Of a stretch of 64,000 bases of DNA, positions 39,142 to 48,999 are shown piece by piece. This DNA comes from Sphingomonas crocodyli (GTDB lineage Bacteria; Pseudomonadota; Alphaproteobacteria; Sphingomonadales; Sphingomonadaceae). The stretch is taken from the NCBI RefSeq assembly GCF_004005865.1, contig NZ_SACN01000003.1, forward strand, positions 248,001-312,000, read 5' to 3'. Made by a program: the position numbers and the translations under genes. How positions within the stretch are numbered: the first letter of the stretch is position 1; every line of letters starts with the position of its first letter. Under the pieces are notes generated by a model, which saw only the letters and a program-made list of their open reading frames with translations, searched no databases and was not told the origin of the DNA.

Positions 39142-42100
39142 TGGCGACCTATGTCGAGTTGCAGGTCGCGAGCCATTTCTCCTTCCTGCGCGGCGCTTCG
39201 TCCCCCGAGGAATTGTTCGAGGCTGCGGCGCTGCAGGGGCATAGCGCGCTCGGTCTCGCAGACCGGAACAGCGTTGCCGGGGTGGTGCGGGGCTGGGACG
39301 GCCAGAAGGCAACGGGCGTGCGCATGATCGCGGGCGCCCGCGTCGATCTCATCGACGGTCGCGCGCTGCTTCTCTATCCGACCGATCGCATGGCCTGGGG
39401 TCGGCTAACCCGGCTGCTGTCGATCGGTAAGGCCCGCGGCGGCAAGGGCCGCTGCCTGCTCGAATGGAGCGATGTCACAATTCATAGCGACGGATTGATT
39501 GCGATCCTCGTCCCAGACATCGTGGACGTAGCGGCTAAGGCCGCCCTGGCCGACCTGCGGCAGGTTTTCGGCGATCGCGGTTTTCTCGCGTTATCACTGC
39601 GCCGACGGCCAGATGATCTGGTGCGCCTCCATACACTGGACGCGATGGCGCGCGCTGCTGGCGTGCGATCGGTCGCGACAGGCGACATCCTATATCATTG
39701 CCCCGAGCGTCGCCCATTGCAGGATGTGGTGACCGCAATCCGCGAGAAGACAACGATCGATGCGCTGGGCTTCCGGCGCGAACGCTTCATGGATCGCAGC
39801 CTCAAGTCACCTGAGGAGATGGAGCGGCGCTTTTCCGCCTTTCCCGACGCCATCCAGTCGACCGCCGACATTGCGGCGCGCTGCGCCTTCGATCTGGGCG
39901 AAATCCAATATCAATATCCCTATGAGGAGGTTATGGCGGGCCGCACCGCGCAGGAAGCGCTGTCGGCGCTGACCGAAGAAGCAGCGGCGCGGATGTTTCC
40001 CGCCGGGCTTCCACAAGCCTATCGCGCGCAGATCGACCACGAACTCCGGCTGATCGCGGGTCTCGGTTACGCACCCTATTTTTTGACCGTAAACGCAATC
40101 GTTGCCGAGAGCCGGCGGCGCGGCATCCTGTGCCAGGGGCGTGGATCGGCGGCGAACAGTTGCGTCTGCTACCTGCTCGGGATCACCTCGATCGATCCGA
40201 TCAAGCATGAACTGCTATTCGAGCGCTTCGTGTCGGGCGAGCGCAAGGAGCCGCCAGATATCGACGTCGACTTCGAGCACGAGCGGCGTGAGGAAATCAT
40301 TCAGTGGATCTACGACCATTATGGTCGTCAGCACGCGGCGCTGACCGCCGTCGTCACCCGCTATCGAACGCGCGGCGCGGTCGCGGAGGTGGGCAAGGCG
40401 CTCGGCCTGCCGCGTGATCTCACCAAGATGCTCACCGGCCTGGTCTGGGGCTGGTCGGTTGACGGCATCCGTCCCGATCAGATCGAGAGCCTCAATCTCA
40501 ATGCCGATGACCACCGCCTCAAGCTTACGCTCGAACTGTCGCGCCAGCTGATCGGGACGCCCCGCCACCTCTCGCAGCATCCCGGCGGTTTTGTGCTGAC
40601 CCAGGATCGGCTCGACGATCTCGTGCCCATTGAACCCGCCCGCATGGTCGACCGCCAGATCATCGAATGGGACAAGGATGACATCGATGCGCTGAAGTTC
40701 ATGAAGGTCGATGTGCTGGGTCTGGGCATGCTGGGCTGCATGAACCGCGCCTTCAACCTGTTGGAAGAGCATAAAGGGGTGCGGGTCGGCATGGCCGACC
40801 TGCAGGATGACGACCCGGCCGTCTATGGCATGATCCAGAAGGCAGACACGCTCGGCGTGTTCCAGATCGAAAGCCGCGCGCAGATGACGATGCTGCCGCG
40901 GATCAAGCCCAAGGAATTTTACGATCTCGTGATTGAGGTCGCGATCGTCCGGCCAGGGCCGATTCAGGGCGATATGGTTCATCCCTATCTCCGTCGGCGC
41001 GAGGGCAAGGAGCAACCCGAATATCCCAAGCCCGAACTGGAGGCGGTGCTCAGGAAGACGCTCGGCGTGCCCCTGTTTCAGGAACAGGCGATGAAAGTGG
41101 CGATTGTCGGCGCTGGCTTCACGCCGGTAGAGGCCGATCAGCTGCGCCGCGCGATGGCGACGTTCAAGCTTACGGGCGGCGTCAGCCATTTCTATGACAA
41201 GCTCGTCGGCGGGATGGTCGAACGTGGCTATCCCAGGGATTTCGCCGAACGAACTTTCAAGCAGATCGAGGGGTTCGGCTCGTACGGCTTTCCCGAGAGC
41301 CACGCCGCCTCCTTTGCCAAGATCGCCTATGCCTCATGCTGGATGAAGCACCATCATCCCGACGTCTTCTGCGCGGCGCTCCTCAACGCGCAGCCGATGG
41401 GCTTCTATGCGCCCGCCCAGATCGTTCGTGACGCGCGCGACCATGGCGTCGAGGTGCGGCCCGTTTCGGTCAACGACAGCCATTGGGATTGCTCGCTCGA
41501 ACCGACGCGAGGTCGCTATCACGCAGTACGGCTGGGATTTCGGCAGGTGCGCGGGCTCGCGAACCTCCACGGCGCCGCGATCGTCAGCGCGCGCGGGCCA
41601 TCGCCTTATAGCAGTATTGAGGAGATCTGGCGCCGCGCAGGCGTCCCGCGCGCCGCGATCGAACGCCTCGCGGAGGCCGACGCCTTCCACGCAATTGCCG
41701 AGGACCGGCGGCAGGGACTATGGAAAGTGAAAGGCCTGGGTGAGGCTCCCTTGCCCTTGTTCGCGGCCGCCGATGAACGTGAGGCTCGCTTTTCGCCCGA
41801 GGGGCGCGAGCCAGGCGTGGAGCTCAGGTCTCTGACCGCCGGCCGCGAGGTGGTCGAGGATTATCGCGCGCTCCAACTGTCGCTGCGCGGACATCCGCTC
41901 GCCTTTCTGCGCAGCCAGCTGGACGACATGCGGATCGTGCGGTGCGCGGACCTCGCCACCATCCGCGATGGTCGCAATGTCGAGGTCGCGGGCGTGATCC
42001 TCGTCCGGCAGCGGCCCGGATCAGCCAAGGGCGTCCTTTTCGTCACGATCGAGGACGAAACGGGCGTCGCGCAAGGCATAGTCTGGCCTGACCGGTTCGA

Positions 42101-42404
42101 GATCTATCGCCGGCAAGTCATGTCAGCCTCGATGATCGCGATGCGCGGTCGTGTTCAGAAAGAAGGCGATGTCATCCATATCATCTGCGACCGGGTCACC
42201 GACCATGACGACATGCTGCGCTCGATCGGGCGGATGGATTTTACAGTGGCGCCCGGACGTGGCGATGGTGCGAAGAATGGCAGCGGTCCCGACCCGCGCG
42301 ATCCCACCTGGCCGCCGCGCGGTCGAACGCTGTCTTACCCGTCGTTCAATGCTGTTCCCGATGAAGAGGAGCTGTTGCGCATCCGCAGTCATGACTTCCA
42401 TTGA
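39141..42404 (+). CDS. dnaE2: Error-prone DNA polymerase III alpha subunit DnaE2 (ImuC)
   Basis: A 1087-residue C-family polymerase, full length for DnaE2. The N-terminal PHP domain begins [46 protein letters not shown]. The catalytic carboxylates are in [19 protein letters not shown], and the fingers/tau region continues with [18 protein letters not shown] and [49 protein letters not shown]. An OB fold is near the end ([35 protein letters not shown]). It performs mutagenic bypass with ImuA and ImuB. Translationally coupled to imuB. Confidence 0.95.
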   Translation: MATYVELQVASHFSFLRGASSPEELFEAAALQGHSALGLADRNSVAGVVRGWDGQKATGVRMIAGARVDLIDGRALLLYPTDRMAWGRLTRLLSIGKARGGKGRCLLEWSDVTIHSDGLIAILVPDIVDVAAKAALADLRQVFGDRGFLALSLRRRPDDLVRLHTLDAMARAAGVRSVATGDILYHCPERRPLQDVVTAIREKTTIDALGFRRERFMDRSLKSPEEMERRFSAFPDAIQSTADIAARCAFDLGEIQYQYPYEEVMAGRTAQEALSALTEEAAARMFPAGLPQAYRAQIDHELRLIAGLGYAPYFLTVNAIVAESRRRGILCQGRGSAANSCVCYLLGITSIDPIKHELLFERFVSGERKEPPDIDVDFEHERREEIIQWIYDHYGRQHAALTAVVTRYRTRGAVAEVGKALGLPRDLTKMLTGLVWGWSVDGIRPDQIESLNLNADDHRLKLTLELSRQLIGTPRHLSQHPGGFVLTQDRLDDLVPIEPARMVDRQIIEWDKDDIDALKFMKVDVLGLGMLGCMNRAFNLLEEHKGVRVGMADLQDDDPAVYGMIQKADTLGVFQIESRAQMTMLPRIKPKEFYDLVIEVAIVRPGPIQGDMVHPYLRRREGKEQPEYPKPELEAVLRKTLGVPLFQEQAMKVAIVGAGFTPVEADQLRRAMATFKLTGGVSHFYDKLVGGMVERGYPRDFAERTFKQIEGFGSYGFPESHAASFAKIAYASCWMKHHHPDVFCAALLNAQPMGFYAPAQIVRDARDHGVEVRPVSVNDSHWDCSLEPTRGRYHAVRLGFRQVRGLANLHGAAIVSARGPSPYSSIEEIWRRAGVPRAAIERLAEADAFHAIAEDRRQGLWKVKGLGEAPLPLFAAADEREARFSPEGREPGVELRSLTAGREVVEDYRALQLSLRGHPLAFLRSQLDDMRIVRCADLATIRDGRNVEVAGVILVRQRPGSAKGVLFVTIEDETGVAQGIVWPDRFEIYRRQVMSASMIAMRGRVQKEGDVIHIICDRVTDHDDMLRSIGRMDFTVAPGRGDGAKNGSGPDPRDPTWPPRGRTLSYPSFNAVPDEEELLRIRSHDFH

Positions 42405-42509
42405 GTGAGGTTTGCAGCGGGCGCCAGCCAGGCCGCCGAACATCCAGCGATGGTCGATAATATAATCCTGGTTAACTACAGCCCGTCCGGCATCCGATAG
42501 CCTGTCCTC

Positions 42510-43064
42510 ATGGGGATACCGGCTGTCACAAAAGCTTATGGCCTGTGCATTGCCGATCCGGACGGTACGATCCGCGATGTCGACGACCGCTTCTGCCAGC
42601 TCATCGGCTTCGGGCCCAACACCTTCGTTGGTCGACATCCGCTCGATCTCACCCATCATGCTGATCGTGGTCGCAACGCCACCGCGCTGTCGCGCCTGAT
42701 CGAAACAGACCGGCCCTTCGTTATCCGCAAGCGCTACCTTCTGCCGGACGGCTCGCTACGCTGGGTCGAGAATTGCGTACGAGGCGTGCGCGACGGACGC
42801 TCGCGCCGCCTGCTCGCCGAGATGAAGCCCATTGCAGCACCTGTTGCTTCGCCGATCAGGCTCCAGCGCGAGGACGCCATCTTCTCGAGACTGGAGCAAA
42901 TTGCGCAGGCCGATGCCCAGACAGGCAATGTCGGCCTGAGCAGCGACCAGACCCTCGATACCCTAGCACAGGCGACACGGAAGGGGCGCGATCAGTCCGT
43001 CCGCGACAGCAATGCGAGATATTTGTCGATCGCCTCGGCTCTGATGTTGCCCTCTACCTGCTGA
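42510..43064 (+). CDS. PAS-domain protein
   Basis: A 184-residue protein with one PAS fold at about 10-100 (GLCIADPDGTIRDVDDRFCQLIGFGPNTFVGRHPLDLTHHADRGRNATALSRLIETDRPFVIRKRYLLPDGSLRWVENCVRG). No kinase, cyclase or HTH output domain follows, so it may be a partner of another sensor protein. The last ~24 codons overlap the opposite-strand gene at 42992-43228. In the PAS family such short proteins bind small ligands or haem, but no specific residue points to a cofactor here. A GGGATACC near the start gives a weak ribosome site. Confidence 0.7.
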   Translation: MGIPAVTKAYGLCIADPDGTIRDVDDRFCQLIGFGPNTFVGRHPLDLTHHADRGRNATALSRLIETDRPFVIRKRYLLPDGSLRWVENCVRGVRDGRSRRLLAEMKPIAAPVASPIRLQREDAIFSRLEQIAQADAQTGNVGLSSDQTLDTLAQATRKGRDQSVRDSNARYLSIASALMLPSTC

Positions 43065-43228
43065 AAGACGAACCGGACTTCGGCCGCGCTCTGCTCGTCG
43101 GAATTAAGAGCGCCAAAAGCGCGGACTGTGGCGGCAAAGCTCGCCTCAAGGCGCACCGTGTCACCCACGACCAAAAGTGCGGGAATATCCCACGGTACGG
43201 TTTCGGCGGCCGGCCCGACACCCTTCAT
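42992..43228 (-). CDS. Small hypothetical protein, 78 residues
   Basis: Begins MKGVGPAAETVPWDIPALLVVGDTVRLEASFAATVRAF and ends KYLALLSRTD. It looks like a small alpha/beta protein (possible DUF1488-like fold, not certain). It overlaps the stop of the DUF6894 gene by four bases (ATGA), so the two are co-transcribed. Its 3' end overlaps the PAS gene on the other strand by 73 bp. Function unknown. Confidence 0.55.
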   Translation of the reverse strand: MKGVGPAAETVPWDIPALLVVGDTVRLEASFAATVRAFGALNSDEQSAAEVRFVFQQVEGNIRAEAIDKYLALLSRTD

Positions 43229-43467
43229 CGTGGTGCGCTCGGAGCTTCGATCGCTGCGACGATGACCGATAGCAGGATCAGGCCGTTATCGTCGGTTACC
43301 TCGACGCGCAGATCATCGTCGCCAAAAGGCGAGGTGGGATGATCGCGCAACATCTGACCAAGGGTGGACACGGCCGCCAGGCGGGCTTCGGCATAGCTTT
43401 CGAAATCATGGCTGTCGGCGCCCGAATGGAAGCGTCCATCGACGAAGTTGAAATGGTAGCGTGTCAT
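43225..43467 (-). CDS. DUF6894-type small protein
   Basis: An 80-residue protein beginning MTRYHFNFVDGRFHSGADSHDFESYAEARLAAVSTLGQML, typical of the short DUF6894 family in Rhizobiales and sphingomonads, with the later RVEVTDDNGLILLSVIVAA strand pair. I chose the ATG at 43467 over the upstream one at 43497 because family members start with MxRYxFNxxDG. It forms a two-gene unit with the downstream 78-residue protein. No biochemical role is known. Confidence 0.7.
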   Translation of the reverse strand: MTRYHFNFVDGRFHSGADSHDFESYAEARLAAVSTLGQMLRDHPTSPFGDDDLRVEVTDDNGLILLSVIVAAIEAPSAPR

Positions 43468-43611
43468 GGCGAAGCTAAACCCGCTCGATGCTGCCAAGTT
43501 GCGACAATTTCGCAGTAGCTTACCCGGAACGACCGCCTTTTTTCATCCGATCTGGCCTCGCGTCGTTCGAGGCAAAACGGATGTGTCGAGGCGCCACCCT
43601 CGGGGATGACT

Positions 43612-46302
43612 TCAACGATCGATCATATCGCTTATCTTGGCCGCAAGGTCGGCCATCACAAAAGGCTTGGTAATCACTTCCATCCCGGCTGGTAGAAGCC
43701 CGTTTCCAACGGCGGCATTTTCAGCGTAGCCCGTCACGAACAAGACCTTGAGCTCAGGCCGATGGCTGCGCGCCGCATCGGCGACCTGCCGACCGTTCAT
43801 ACCTCCCGGCAGACCCACATCGGTAATCAGCAGATCAATACGCGTCTGAGAGGTCAGGATCTTCAAGGCCGATGGCCCATCGTCGGCCTCGAGTGCGCGA
43901 TAACCTGCCTCGGCGAGGATCTCGACAATCAGCATGCGCACGGTTGTCTCGTCGTCGACCACGAGAACCGTTTCGCCGGCGCCCGATTCGGCGATCCTCG
44001 TGTCGGGCGCGTCGTCATCCGCGAGGACGTCGCCCGAATAGCGCGGAAGATAGAGGCACATCGTCGTGCCTTGCTCGAGTTCCGAGTAAACCCGAACTTG
44101 TCCGCCCGACTGGCGGACGAAACCGTGGATCATCGACAGTCCCAGCCCCGTTCCCTGGCCGATCGGTTTGGTGGTGAAGAACGGATCAAAGATGCGATCG
44201 GCAATGTCGGGAGCGATTCCGCTGCCCGTGTCGGTGACGCATATCGAGAGATACTGGCCCGGCGGGAGGTCACGTTCGCGCGCCGCCCGATCATCGAGCC
44301 ACTTGTTGGCGGTCTCAATCGTCAGGCGTCCGCCCTGCGGCATTGCGTCGCGCGCGTTGATCGCGAGGTTGAGCAAGGCGCTCTCCAGCTGGACCGGGTC
44401 GACCTTCGCCATCCACAGCCCGCCTGCGCCTACCACCTCGACCTTGATCTGGGGTCCGACGGTTCGGCTGATAAGATCCTCCATTCCGAACACCAGCCGA
44501 TTGACGTCGGTGGGCTTGGGATCGAGGGTCTGTCGGCGCGAAAAGGCGAGCAGGCGCTGCGTCAGCGCGGCTGCGCGCTGCGCCGAGGTCTGCGCGCCCT
44601 GAAGGAAGCGCTCGATTCCGTCGGTCCGGCCCTGAGCGATGCGCCGCTCGACAACCTCAAGGCTGCCGCTGATCCCTGCCAGGAGATTGTTGAAGTCGTG
44701 TGCGATCCCGCCAGTGAGCTGGCCGACCGCTTCCATTTTCTGTGCCTGCCGCAAAGCTTCATGCGCCTGGGTCAGTTCCTCGCTACGCTCTGCGACCCGC
44801 TTCTCAAGGGTTTCGTTCGCTTCGCGAACGCGACGGATGAGGCGAGAATTGTCGATCGCGATGGCCGCCTGCGCGGCGAGTCCGAGGATAACCGTCTCGT
44901 GTTCCTCGGTGAAACGATCGGCTTCTTCATGTCCGAAAAAGAGACCGCCGATCACGCCGTCCTCACGCGAGGCGACAGGTACAGCGAGATAACTTGTGAC
45001 AGGCAGATGCCCCTCGGGCATGCCATTGTGGGGCGCATTTTTGCCATAGCGCGGATCGCGGCGGATGTCCCCCGACCGCAGCACAGCCTCGCCGTTGAAC
45101 GTCGGCGCGAAGACCTGCGTGTTGCGGGGCATGGGAAACCGGGCGAATTCCTCGTGCGATACGCCCGAGAGGCTGTAGAGCATATAGCTCTCACCCGACG
45201 CGTCGATCACATTGTAGAAGAAGGCGCCAAAGCTAGCGCCGGTCAGTTCCACGCCGGCGTCGGTCACGAGCTGAACGATGCGCTCAAGATCCTGCTCAAC
45301 CACGGTGCTTGACGCTATCCGGTTGAGCGTTTCCAGCGCGCGCCCTTGCTCGCGCAGCGCCTGCTCGGCGACATGGGCAGCGGTAACGTCGAAGCCTTCG
45401 CAAAAGATGCCGGTGACCCGTCCGCCATCGTCGCGCACAGGCTCATAAATGAAGTCGAGATACCGCGTGTTGCGAGGAGCACCGGGATAATCGAGCTCGA
45501 TCGGTGTCCGTTCGGCGACAAAGCGCTCGCCCGTCGCATAGACACGGTCTAGCCACTCGTAAAAGCCTTGGCCGGCGAGCTCGGGAAATACGTCGCGGAC
45601 GCTGCGCCCGAGAAACTCGCGATCGCCAAACAGCCGGCGGTAGGCATGATTGACGAACTCGAAGACATGATCAGGTCCCTCCAGGACCGTGATAAACCCG
45701 GGCGCCTGCTCGAAAAGTCGCCTTTGCCGCAGCGCCTCAGCTTCACGATTGCGGTCGCGCAAAATTCGCTCGGTCGTCTCGTGGCCCTGGTTGAACACGC
45801 CAACTACGGTGCCATCTTCTCCTCGGACGGGCGTGAAGCTGTAATTCCACCACGTGTCCTGCGGGCGACCATCACGCACCATCGCGAGATGCTGGTCGAA
45901 GGTCGAAAAGCCCTCGCCGGTATCGAGCACAGCCTCAAACTGCGGACCAACCACGGGCCAGATGTCCCGCCAAACCTCGGCGGCGGGCTGACCCAATGCT
46001 GCCGGGTGGCGCTCCGCCGGGATCGGCGACCAGGCGTCGTTATAAAGCAGGCGAAGGTCGGGGCCCCAGTAGATCGCGGTCGGAAAACTGGAGTTGAGGC
46101 AGATGCTGAGCGCCGATCGAAGCGACTGCGGCCAGGCTGTCGGTATTCCCAGCGGCGTCGACGCCCAATCGTAGGTGCGGATGCGCTCACCCATAGCGCC
46201 GCCGCCGTGGAGAAAATCTTGCATTTGGAAGCACGGACCATCTGGAGAAAAAGCACACACGCCAGGGGGCTCGCTCCCCCCACCCGATGCGAAGACGTTC
46301 AA
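43612..46302 (-). CDS. Hybrid sensor histidine kinase (PAS-PAS-GAF-HisKA-HATPase-REC)
   Basis: An 896-residue multi-sensor kinase. Domains in order: PAS-like at ~40-180 (PLGIPTAWPQSLRSALSICLNSSFPTAIYWGPDLRLLYND), a second PAS at ~195-310 (APGFITVLEGPDHVFEFVNHAYRRLFGDREFLGRSVRDVFPEL), GAF at ~325-485, the dimerisation box with His535 (GGIAHDFNNLLAGI), ATP-binding domain with ALLNLAINARDAMP, and a C-terminal receiver with its Asp in LLITDVGLPGG. No membrane helix, so it is cytoplasmic. The start may be the ATG at 46224. The kinase acts on unknown partners; the attached receiver can be self-phosphorylated. Confidence 0.88.
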   Translation of the reverse strand: MNVFASGGGSEPPGVCAFSPDGPCFQMQDFLHGGGAMGERIRTYDWASTPLGIPTAWPQSLRSALSICLNSSFPTAIYWGPDLRLLYNDAWSPIPAERHPAALGQPAAEVWRDIWPVVGPQFEAVLDTGEGFSTFDQHLAMVRDGRPQDTWWNYSFTPVRGEDGTVVGVFNQGHETTERILRDRNREAEALRQRRLFEQAPGFITVLEGPDHVFEFVNHAYRRLFGDREFLGRSVRDVFPELAGQGFYEWLDRVYATGERFVAERTPIELDYPGAPRNTRYLDFIYEPVRDDGGRVTGIFCEGFDVTAAHVAEQALREQGRALETLNRIASSTVVEQDLERIVQLVTDAGVELTGASFGAFFYNVIDASGESYMLYSLSGVSHEEFARFPMPRNTQVFAPTFNGEAVLRSGDIRRDPRYGKNAPHNGMPEGHLPVTSYLAVPVASREDGVIGGLFFGHEEADRFTEEHETVILGLAAQAAIAIDNSRLIRRVREANETLEKRVAERSEELTQAHEALRQAQKMEAVGQLTGGIAHDFNNLLAGISGSLEVVERRIAQGRTDGIERFLQGAQTSAQRAAALTQRLLAFSRRQTLDPKPTDVNRLVFGMEDLISRTVGPQIKVEVVGAGGLWMAKVDPVQLESALLNLAINARDAMPQGGRLTIETANKWLDDRAARERDLPPGQYLSICVTDTGSGIAPDIADRIFDPFFTTKPIGQGTGLGLSMIHGFVRQSGGQVRVYSELEQGTTMCLYLPRYSGDVLADDDAPDTRIAESGAGETVLVVDDETTVRMLIVEILAEAGYRALEADDGPSALKILTSQTRIDLLITDVGLPGGMNGRQVADAARSHRPELKVLFVTGYAENAAVGNGLLPAGMEVITKPFVMADLAAKISDMIDR

Positions 46303-46394
46303 GCCAGGGGACTGTTCCCCGGCATCGTCAAAAGGTGGTCAAGCATAACGTGGCCCGAGACCCGGACCGCGGCCGCGAGACCTGTTGCAACGTG

Positions 46395-46802
46395 TCAAAG
46401 ATCATAGGCCTTCAGCCACGTCACCGCGCCCTGCTCTGAAAGAAAGAACTGGATAATCTCTCCAAAGCTGTGGGTCCGTCGCATCTGCATTTTCACCAGG
46501 CTCGAACCGACGAGGATCGCAACCCGGTCGCCCGGCCGATAGATCCGCTCGAACGACCGCATCACGAACGCCTGGTTCTGCGGGGTGTGGGGCAGGAGCC
46601 GGTTGGCATCGATCAGAACACGGATTGGCCGACCCGCGGCGCGCCACCGCCGGACAAAGGCGGCATTGTCGTCAAAGTGGCGTGCAAGAATATCCTGGTC
46701 GAAAAAGCCTTCGACCATCATGCGCACGATGCCCGCGCTTTCGTCTTCGTCGATCGTGTAGGCGGGTGCGGAAAGCATCAGCGGATGGAAATGGGTGGAC
46801 AT
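46395..46802 (-). CDS. Hypothetical STAS-like protein, 135 residues
   Basis: A soluble protein (MSTHFHPLMLSAPAYTIDEDESAGIVRMMVEGFFDQDILARHFDD...). The pattern of a strand with a VEGFF turn, a helix AFVRRWRAAGRPIRVLIDANRLLPHTPQNQ and a later strand DRVAILVGSSLVKMQMRR is compatible with a SpoIIAA/STAS-like fold. No phosphorylatable Ser is obvious. It reads in the same direction as the hybrid kinase, 92 bp upstream of it. Function not known. Confidence 0.55.
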   Translation of the reverse strand: MSTHFHPLMLSAPAYTIDEDESAGIVRMMVEGFFDQDILARHFDDNAAFVRRWRAAGRPIRVLIDANRLLPHTPQNQAFVMRSFERIYRPGDRVAILVGSSLVKMQMRRTHSFGEIIQFFLSEQGAVTWLKAYDL

Positions 46803-46955
46803 AGAATAGGCGTAACCGAAGACAGTTAAGCGGCTTTAGATGTATGGGAAATTCCTGACGTTTATCTTGAGCGAACATTAGACGATGGTGGATATGCGGC
46901 CCGCTGACGACCTTTGCCAGCGAGCCCGTCCGTCACCTCTTTGCCCACATGTTCC

Positions 46956-47498
46956 TCAGGCCGTCGCCATATCGACGTAGCGCTGATATTCCTCGGTGTA
47001 GCGGGCGCCAATCCGCGCCTGCTCCGCGTTGGCCACCTCAGTCTTGAGATCCGGGAACCAGCTACTTTCTTCGTGGTACATGTGGTGGGTGACCGCACCT
47101 CGGATATGTTCGAGCTTGTCGAGGAAGTCCTGGCTCAGCGGCTCAAGCTTTTCAAGCAGCGCCAGTTGTACCTTGGTTGCGGCCTGCTCCTCATAGCCCA
47201 GCCCCGCATGAGCCTCGTGACCATCGTCCGCAAGCGCAGGGTAAAGGACGGCTTCCTCGGCATTGGCGTGGCCCGTAAGTAGGGTTGCCAATTTGCGCTG
47301 AGCACTGCGCTGCGTCTGCGGTTGCGACGCGGATCTCACCTCTTCAAAGGCCGCTTCGATCTGTTCGTGGTGATCGATGACCTGATCGAGCCAGTCGCCG
47401 GGCGCGCACAAACCGCGCGCTCGCCGACGCGCCTCGAAACGCGTTTCATCGCTCTCGGGGGGCGTAATAGCAGCGACAATCTTGTCGAAAAGAGACAT
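46956..47498 (-). CDS. Hemerythrin HHE-domain protein
   Basis: A 180-residue four-helix protein of the HHE family. Candidate di-iron ligands are DQVIDHHEQIEAAFEE, LLTGHANAEEAVLYPAL and GAVTHHMYHEESSWFPDL, matching the H-HxxxE-H-HxxxE pattern. Such proteins sense or store oxygen, nitric oxide or peroxide. Start ATG 47498 has GGAGAAGCAA before it. It is ten bases after the stop of the 47509-47847 gene and probably in the same operon. A second HHE protein is encoded at 62296. Confidence 0.85.
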   Translation of the reverse strand: MSLFDKIVAAITPPESDETRFEARRRARGLCAPGDWLDQVIDHHEQIEAAFEEVRSASQPQTQRSAQRKLATLLTGHANAEEAVLYPALADDGHEAHAGLGYEEQAATKVQLALLEKLEPLSQDFLDKLEHIRGAVTHHMYHEESSWFPDLKTEVANAEQARIGARYTEEYQRYVDMATA

Positions 47499-47508
47499 TT
47501 GCTTCTCC

Positions 47509-47847
47509 TCACTCGGTGAAATCGTCGGGTTTGTCTGTGGCGCGGCGCGGGCCGTCGGCGCATGGCGACGACCGCTCGTCGCGGTTGGCGTCGCCAAGCC
47601 CATGCGTTTCAGCCGCCGCAATTCCCGAGAGCTCGGATATGGTCAGAACCGATCCATCTTGCGTGCGGACCTCGCGCTCCTGCCCGGGCTTGTCCGCGTC
47701 CGGATCGGCTGTGCGCTCTCCTCGCCAGCCCTGTTCAGGCGGCGCCATATCGTCCCGGATCGGGGAGCCTTGTCCCTGAAGGTTGGCATTTCGGCCCCGG
47801 CTGGCTTCGGGCTGCCGATCCGTCTCGCGATCATCGCTCGACATCAT
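47509..47847 (-). CDS. Hydrophilic hypothetical protein, 112 residues
   Basis: Very polar, low-complexity protein (MMSSDDRETDRQPEASRGRN...DKPGQEREVRTQDGSVLTISELSGIAAAETHGLGDANRDERS...). Only the central VLTISELSGIAAA looks structured. No membrane part. It precedes the hemerythrin gene by ten bases. Its composition is that of small stress-induced hydrophilins common in sphingomonads (inference). Confidence 0.5.
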   Translation of the reverse strand: MMSSDDRETDRQPEASRGRNANLQGQGSPIRDDMAPPEQGWRGERTADPDADKPGQEREVRTQDGSVLTISELSGIAAAETHGLGDANRDERSSPCADGPRRATDKPDDFTE

Positions 47848-47919
47848 CTTTTCATCTCCATCATTGTGGGCGGCGCGGACCGACCTCCTCGAAGTGGTTT
47901 GACAGTCGAGAGCTCACGA

Positions 47920-48297
47920 TCACCTGGGAGGAGGCGCCGCGTTGGAATCCCGCGTCTCGCCGGACCGGATACCCCGGTCGCGCGGATCGGTGGTTCCGCG
48001 ATGCGGCCTGGCGGCTTGCTGGTCTGCCTGCTTTGGACTTGAGGAGCGCGAGGGTATCGGCTGTCCGCTTTGGCGACCGCTCGTTTCAGCATTGACGCTT
48101 GTCTGGCCCGCGCCCTGCAAGGTGACGTCGGTCGGGCCGGCCGCGTTACCACCGCCGCCCACATTTATATCGGCGGCTACTGAACCCACGCCGTCTCTGC
48201 TGGTCGAACCCGCAGATGTGGAGCTATGCTGCGCCATAGCCGCGGTGGTCGCCAGGCTGAGGCTAATTACGGTCGTTCTGACCATTGCATGAAACAT
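47920..48297 (-). CDS. Exported low-complexity protein, 125 residues
   Basis: Starts MFHAMVRTTVISLSLATTAAMAQHS, a signal peptide with an AMA-Q cleavage site; ATG at 48297 or 48285. The mature chain is Gly/Ser/Asn-rich then basic and Pro-rich (ADINVGGGGNAAG...; RSSSPKQADQQAARPHRG), with no Cys and no recognised domain. Probably periplasmic and unstructured. It reads in the same direction as the hemerythrin unit. Confidence 0.5.
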   Translation of the reverse strand: MFHAMVRTTVISLSLATTAAMAQHSSTSAGSTSRDGVGSVAADINVGGGGNAAGPTDVTLQGAGQTSVNAETSGRQSGQPIPSRSSSPKQADQQAARPHRGTTDPRDRGIRSGETRDSNAAPPPR

Positions 48298-48405
48298 CGC
48301 AAGTCTCCTGACCGCTTAACGGTCAGAAGAAGTTGTCTTTCCCATCGTTGCGGCAGCAATCGGGCGAAAATCGTTATAACTCAGGTCGTTGATGCAGATT
48401 AGATT

Positions 48406-48732
48406 CTAGAAGTCGAGTGCTGACAGATAGAGCGTGTCGCCATCGCGCACGGGAGTTCGGGACGTCTCCAGAACGTGCCTGGCCGCCCGCTCCACGTCGG
48501 GAGCGGCAGCGAAAAGCTGAGCCTGTCGTTCGGGCAGGGTGGGACCTGGCGCGACCCGCATCGTTGCGCTGTTATCGAGACGCAAGCGTATTTCGCCGTC
48601 GCGCATCTGCGCGATGTAGACTGCCGGCATGGCGCTCAGAACCTGTTTGATCCGCACGGTGGTGAGCACGCCTGGTCCCTCGGGACCAGCTCGGTCCGCG
48701 TCCCCCTGGGCAGCTATTGATGACATGCGCAA
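48406..48732 (-). CDS. Hypothetical protein, 108 residues
   Basis: Central part MPAVYIAQMRDGEIRLRLDNSATMRVAPGPTLPERQAQLFAAAPDVERAARHVLETSRTPVRDGDTLYLSALDF is compact alpha/beta. The first ~25 residues are Gly/Ala-rich, and the true start may be the Met at residue 35. No similarity recalled and no signal peptide. Isolated between an exported protein gene and a 55-codon gene on the same strand. Confidence 0.45.
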   Translation of the reverse strand: MRMSSIAAQGDADRAGPEGPGVLTTVRIKQVLSAMPAVYIAQMRDGEIRLRLDNSATMRVAPGPTLPERQAQLFAAAPDVERAARHVLETSRTPVRDGDTLYLSALDF

Positions 48733-48831
48733 TGCCGCAGATTAACTTGGGCAAATTGCCAGCTCAATATTCGAGGCTTGCAGGGATATTGTCGTGACCA
48801 GGGCGGATATGACGACGAACCAGCCAGCAAA

Positions 48832-48999
48832 CTACCTCGGAGGGTAACTTTCCGACTGCGCGGCGGCGATGGCAGCCAGGAACACTGCAAAGTCGTGACC
48901 ATGGCTCAGGGGGAGGGCGGCGCGCAGACTTGATCCAAGACGATCGAGATCACCCGGCGACCGCGATCCTACGCCAACATGTTTCCGTTGGTCGATCAT
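48832..48999 (-). CDS. Small hypothetical protein, 55 residues
   Basis: A short gene with AGGAACAGGA before its ATG. The product starts MIDQRKHVGVGSRSPGDLDR, has an amphipathic helix LGSSLRAALP and ends with SHGHDFAVFLAAIAAAQS. The helix-rich pattern and ribosome site suggest a real gene, but no family is recognised. Size is similar to small anti-sigma factors such as NepR, but the NepR signature is absent. Confidence 0.45.
   Translation of the reverse strand: MIDQRKHVGVGSRSPGDLDRLGSSLRAALPLSHGHDFAVFLAAIAAAQSESYPPR

Noticed and set aside
37975..39312. A 445-codon minus-strand frame opposite imuB
   Set aside because: Antisense shadow of a clearly identified gene.
43762..45312. A 516-codon plus-strand frame opposite the hybrid histidine kinase
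   Set aside because: The kinase frame has PAS, GAF, HDFNN, ATPase and receiver motifs; the other frame has none.
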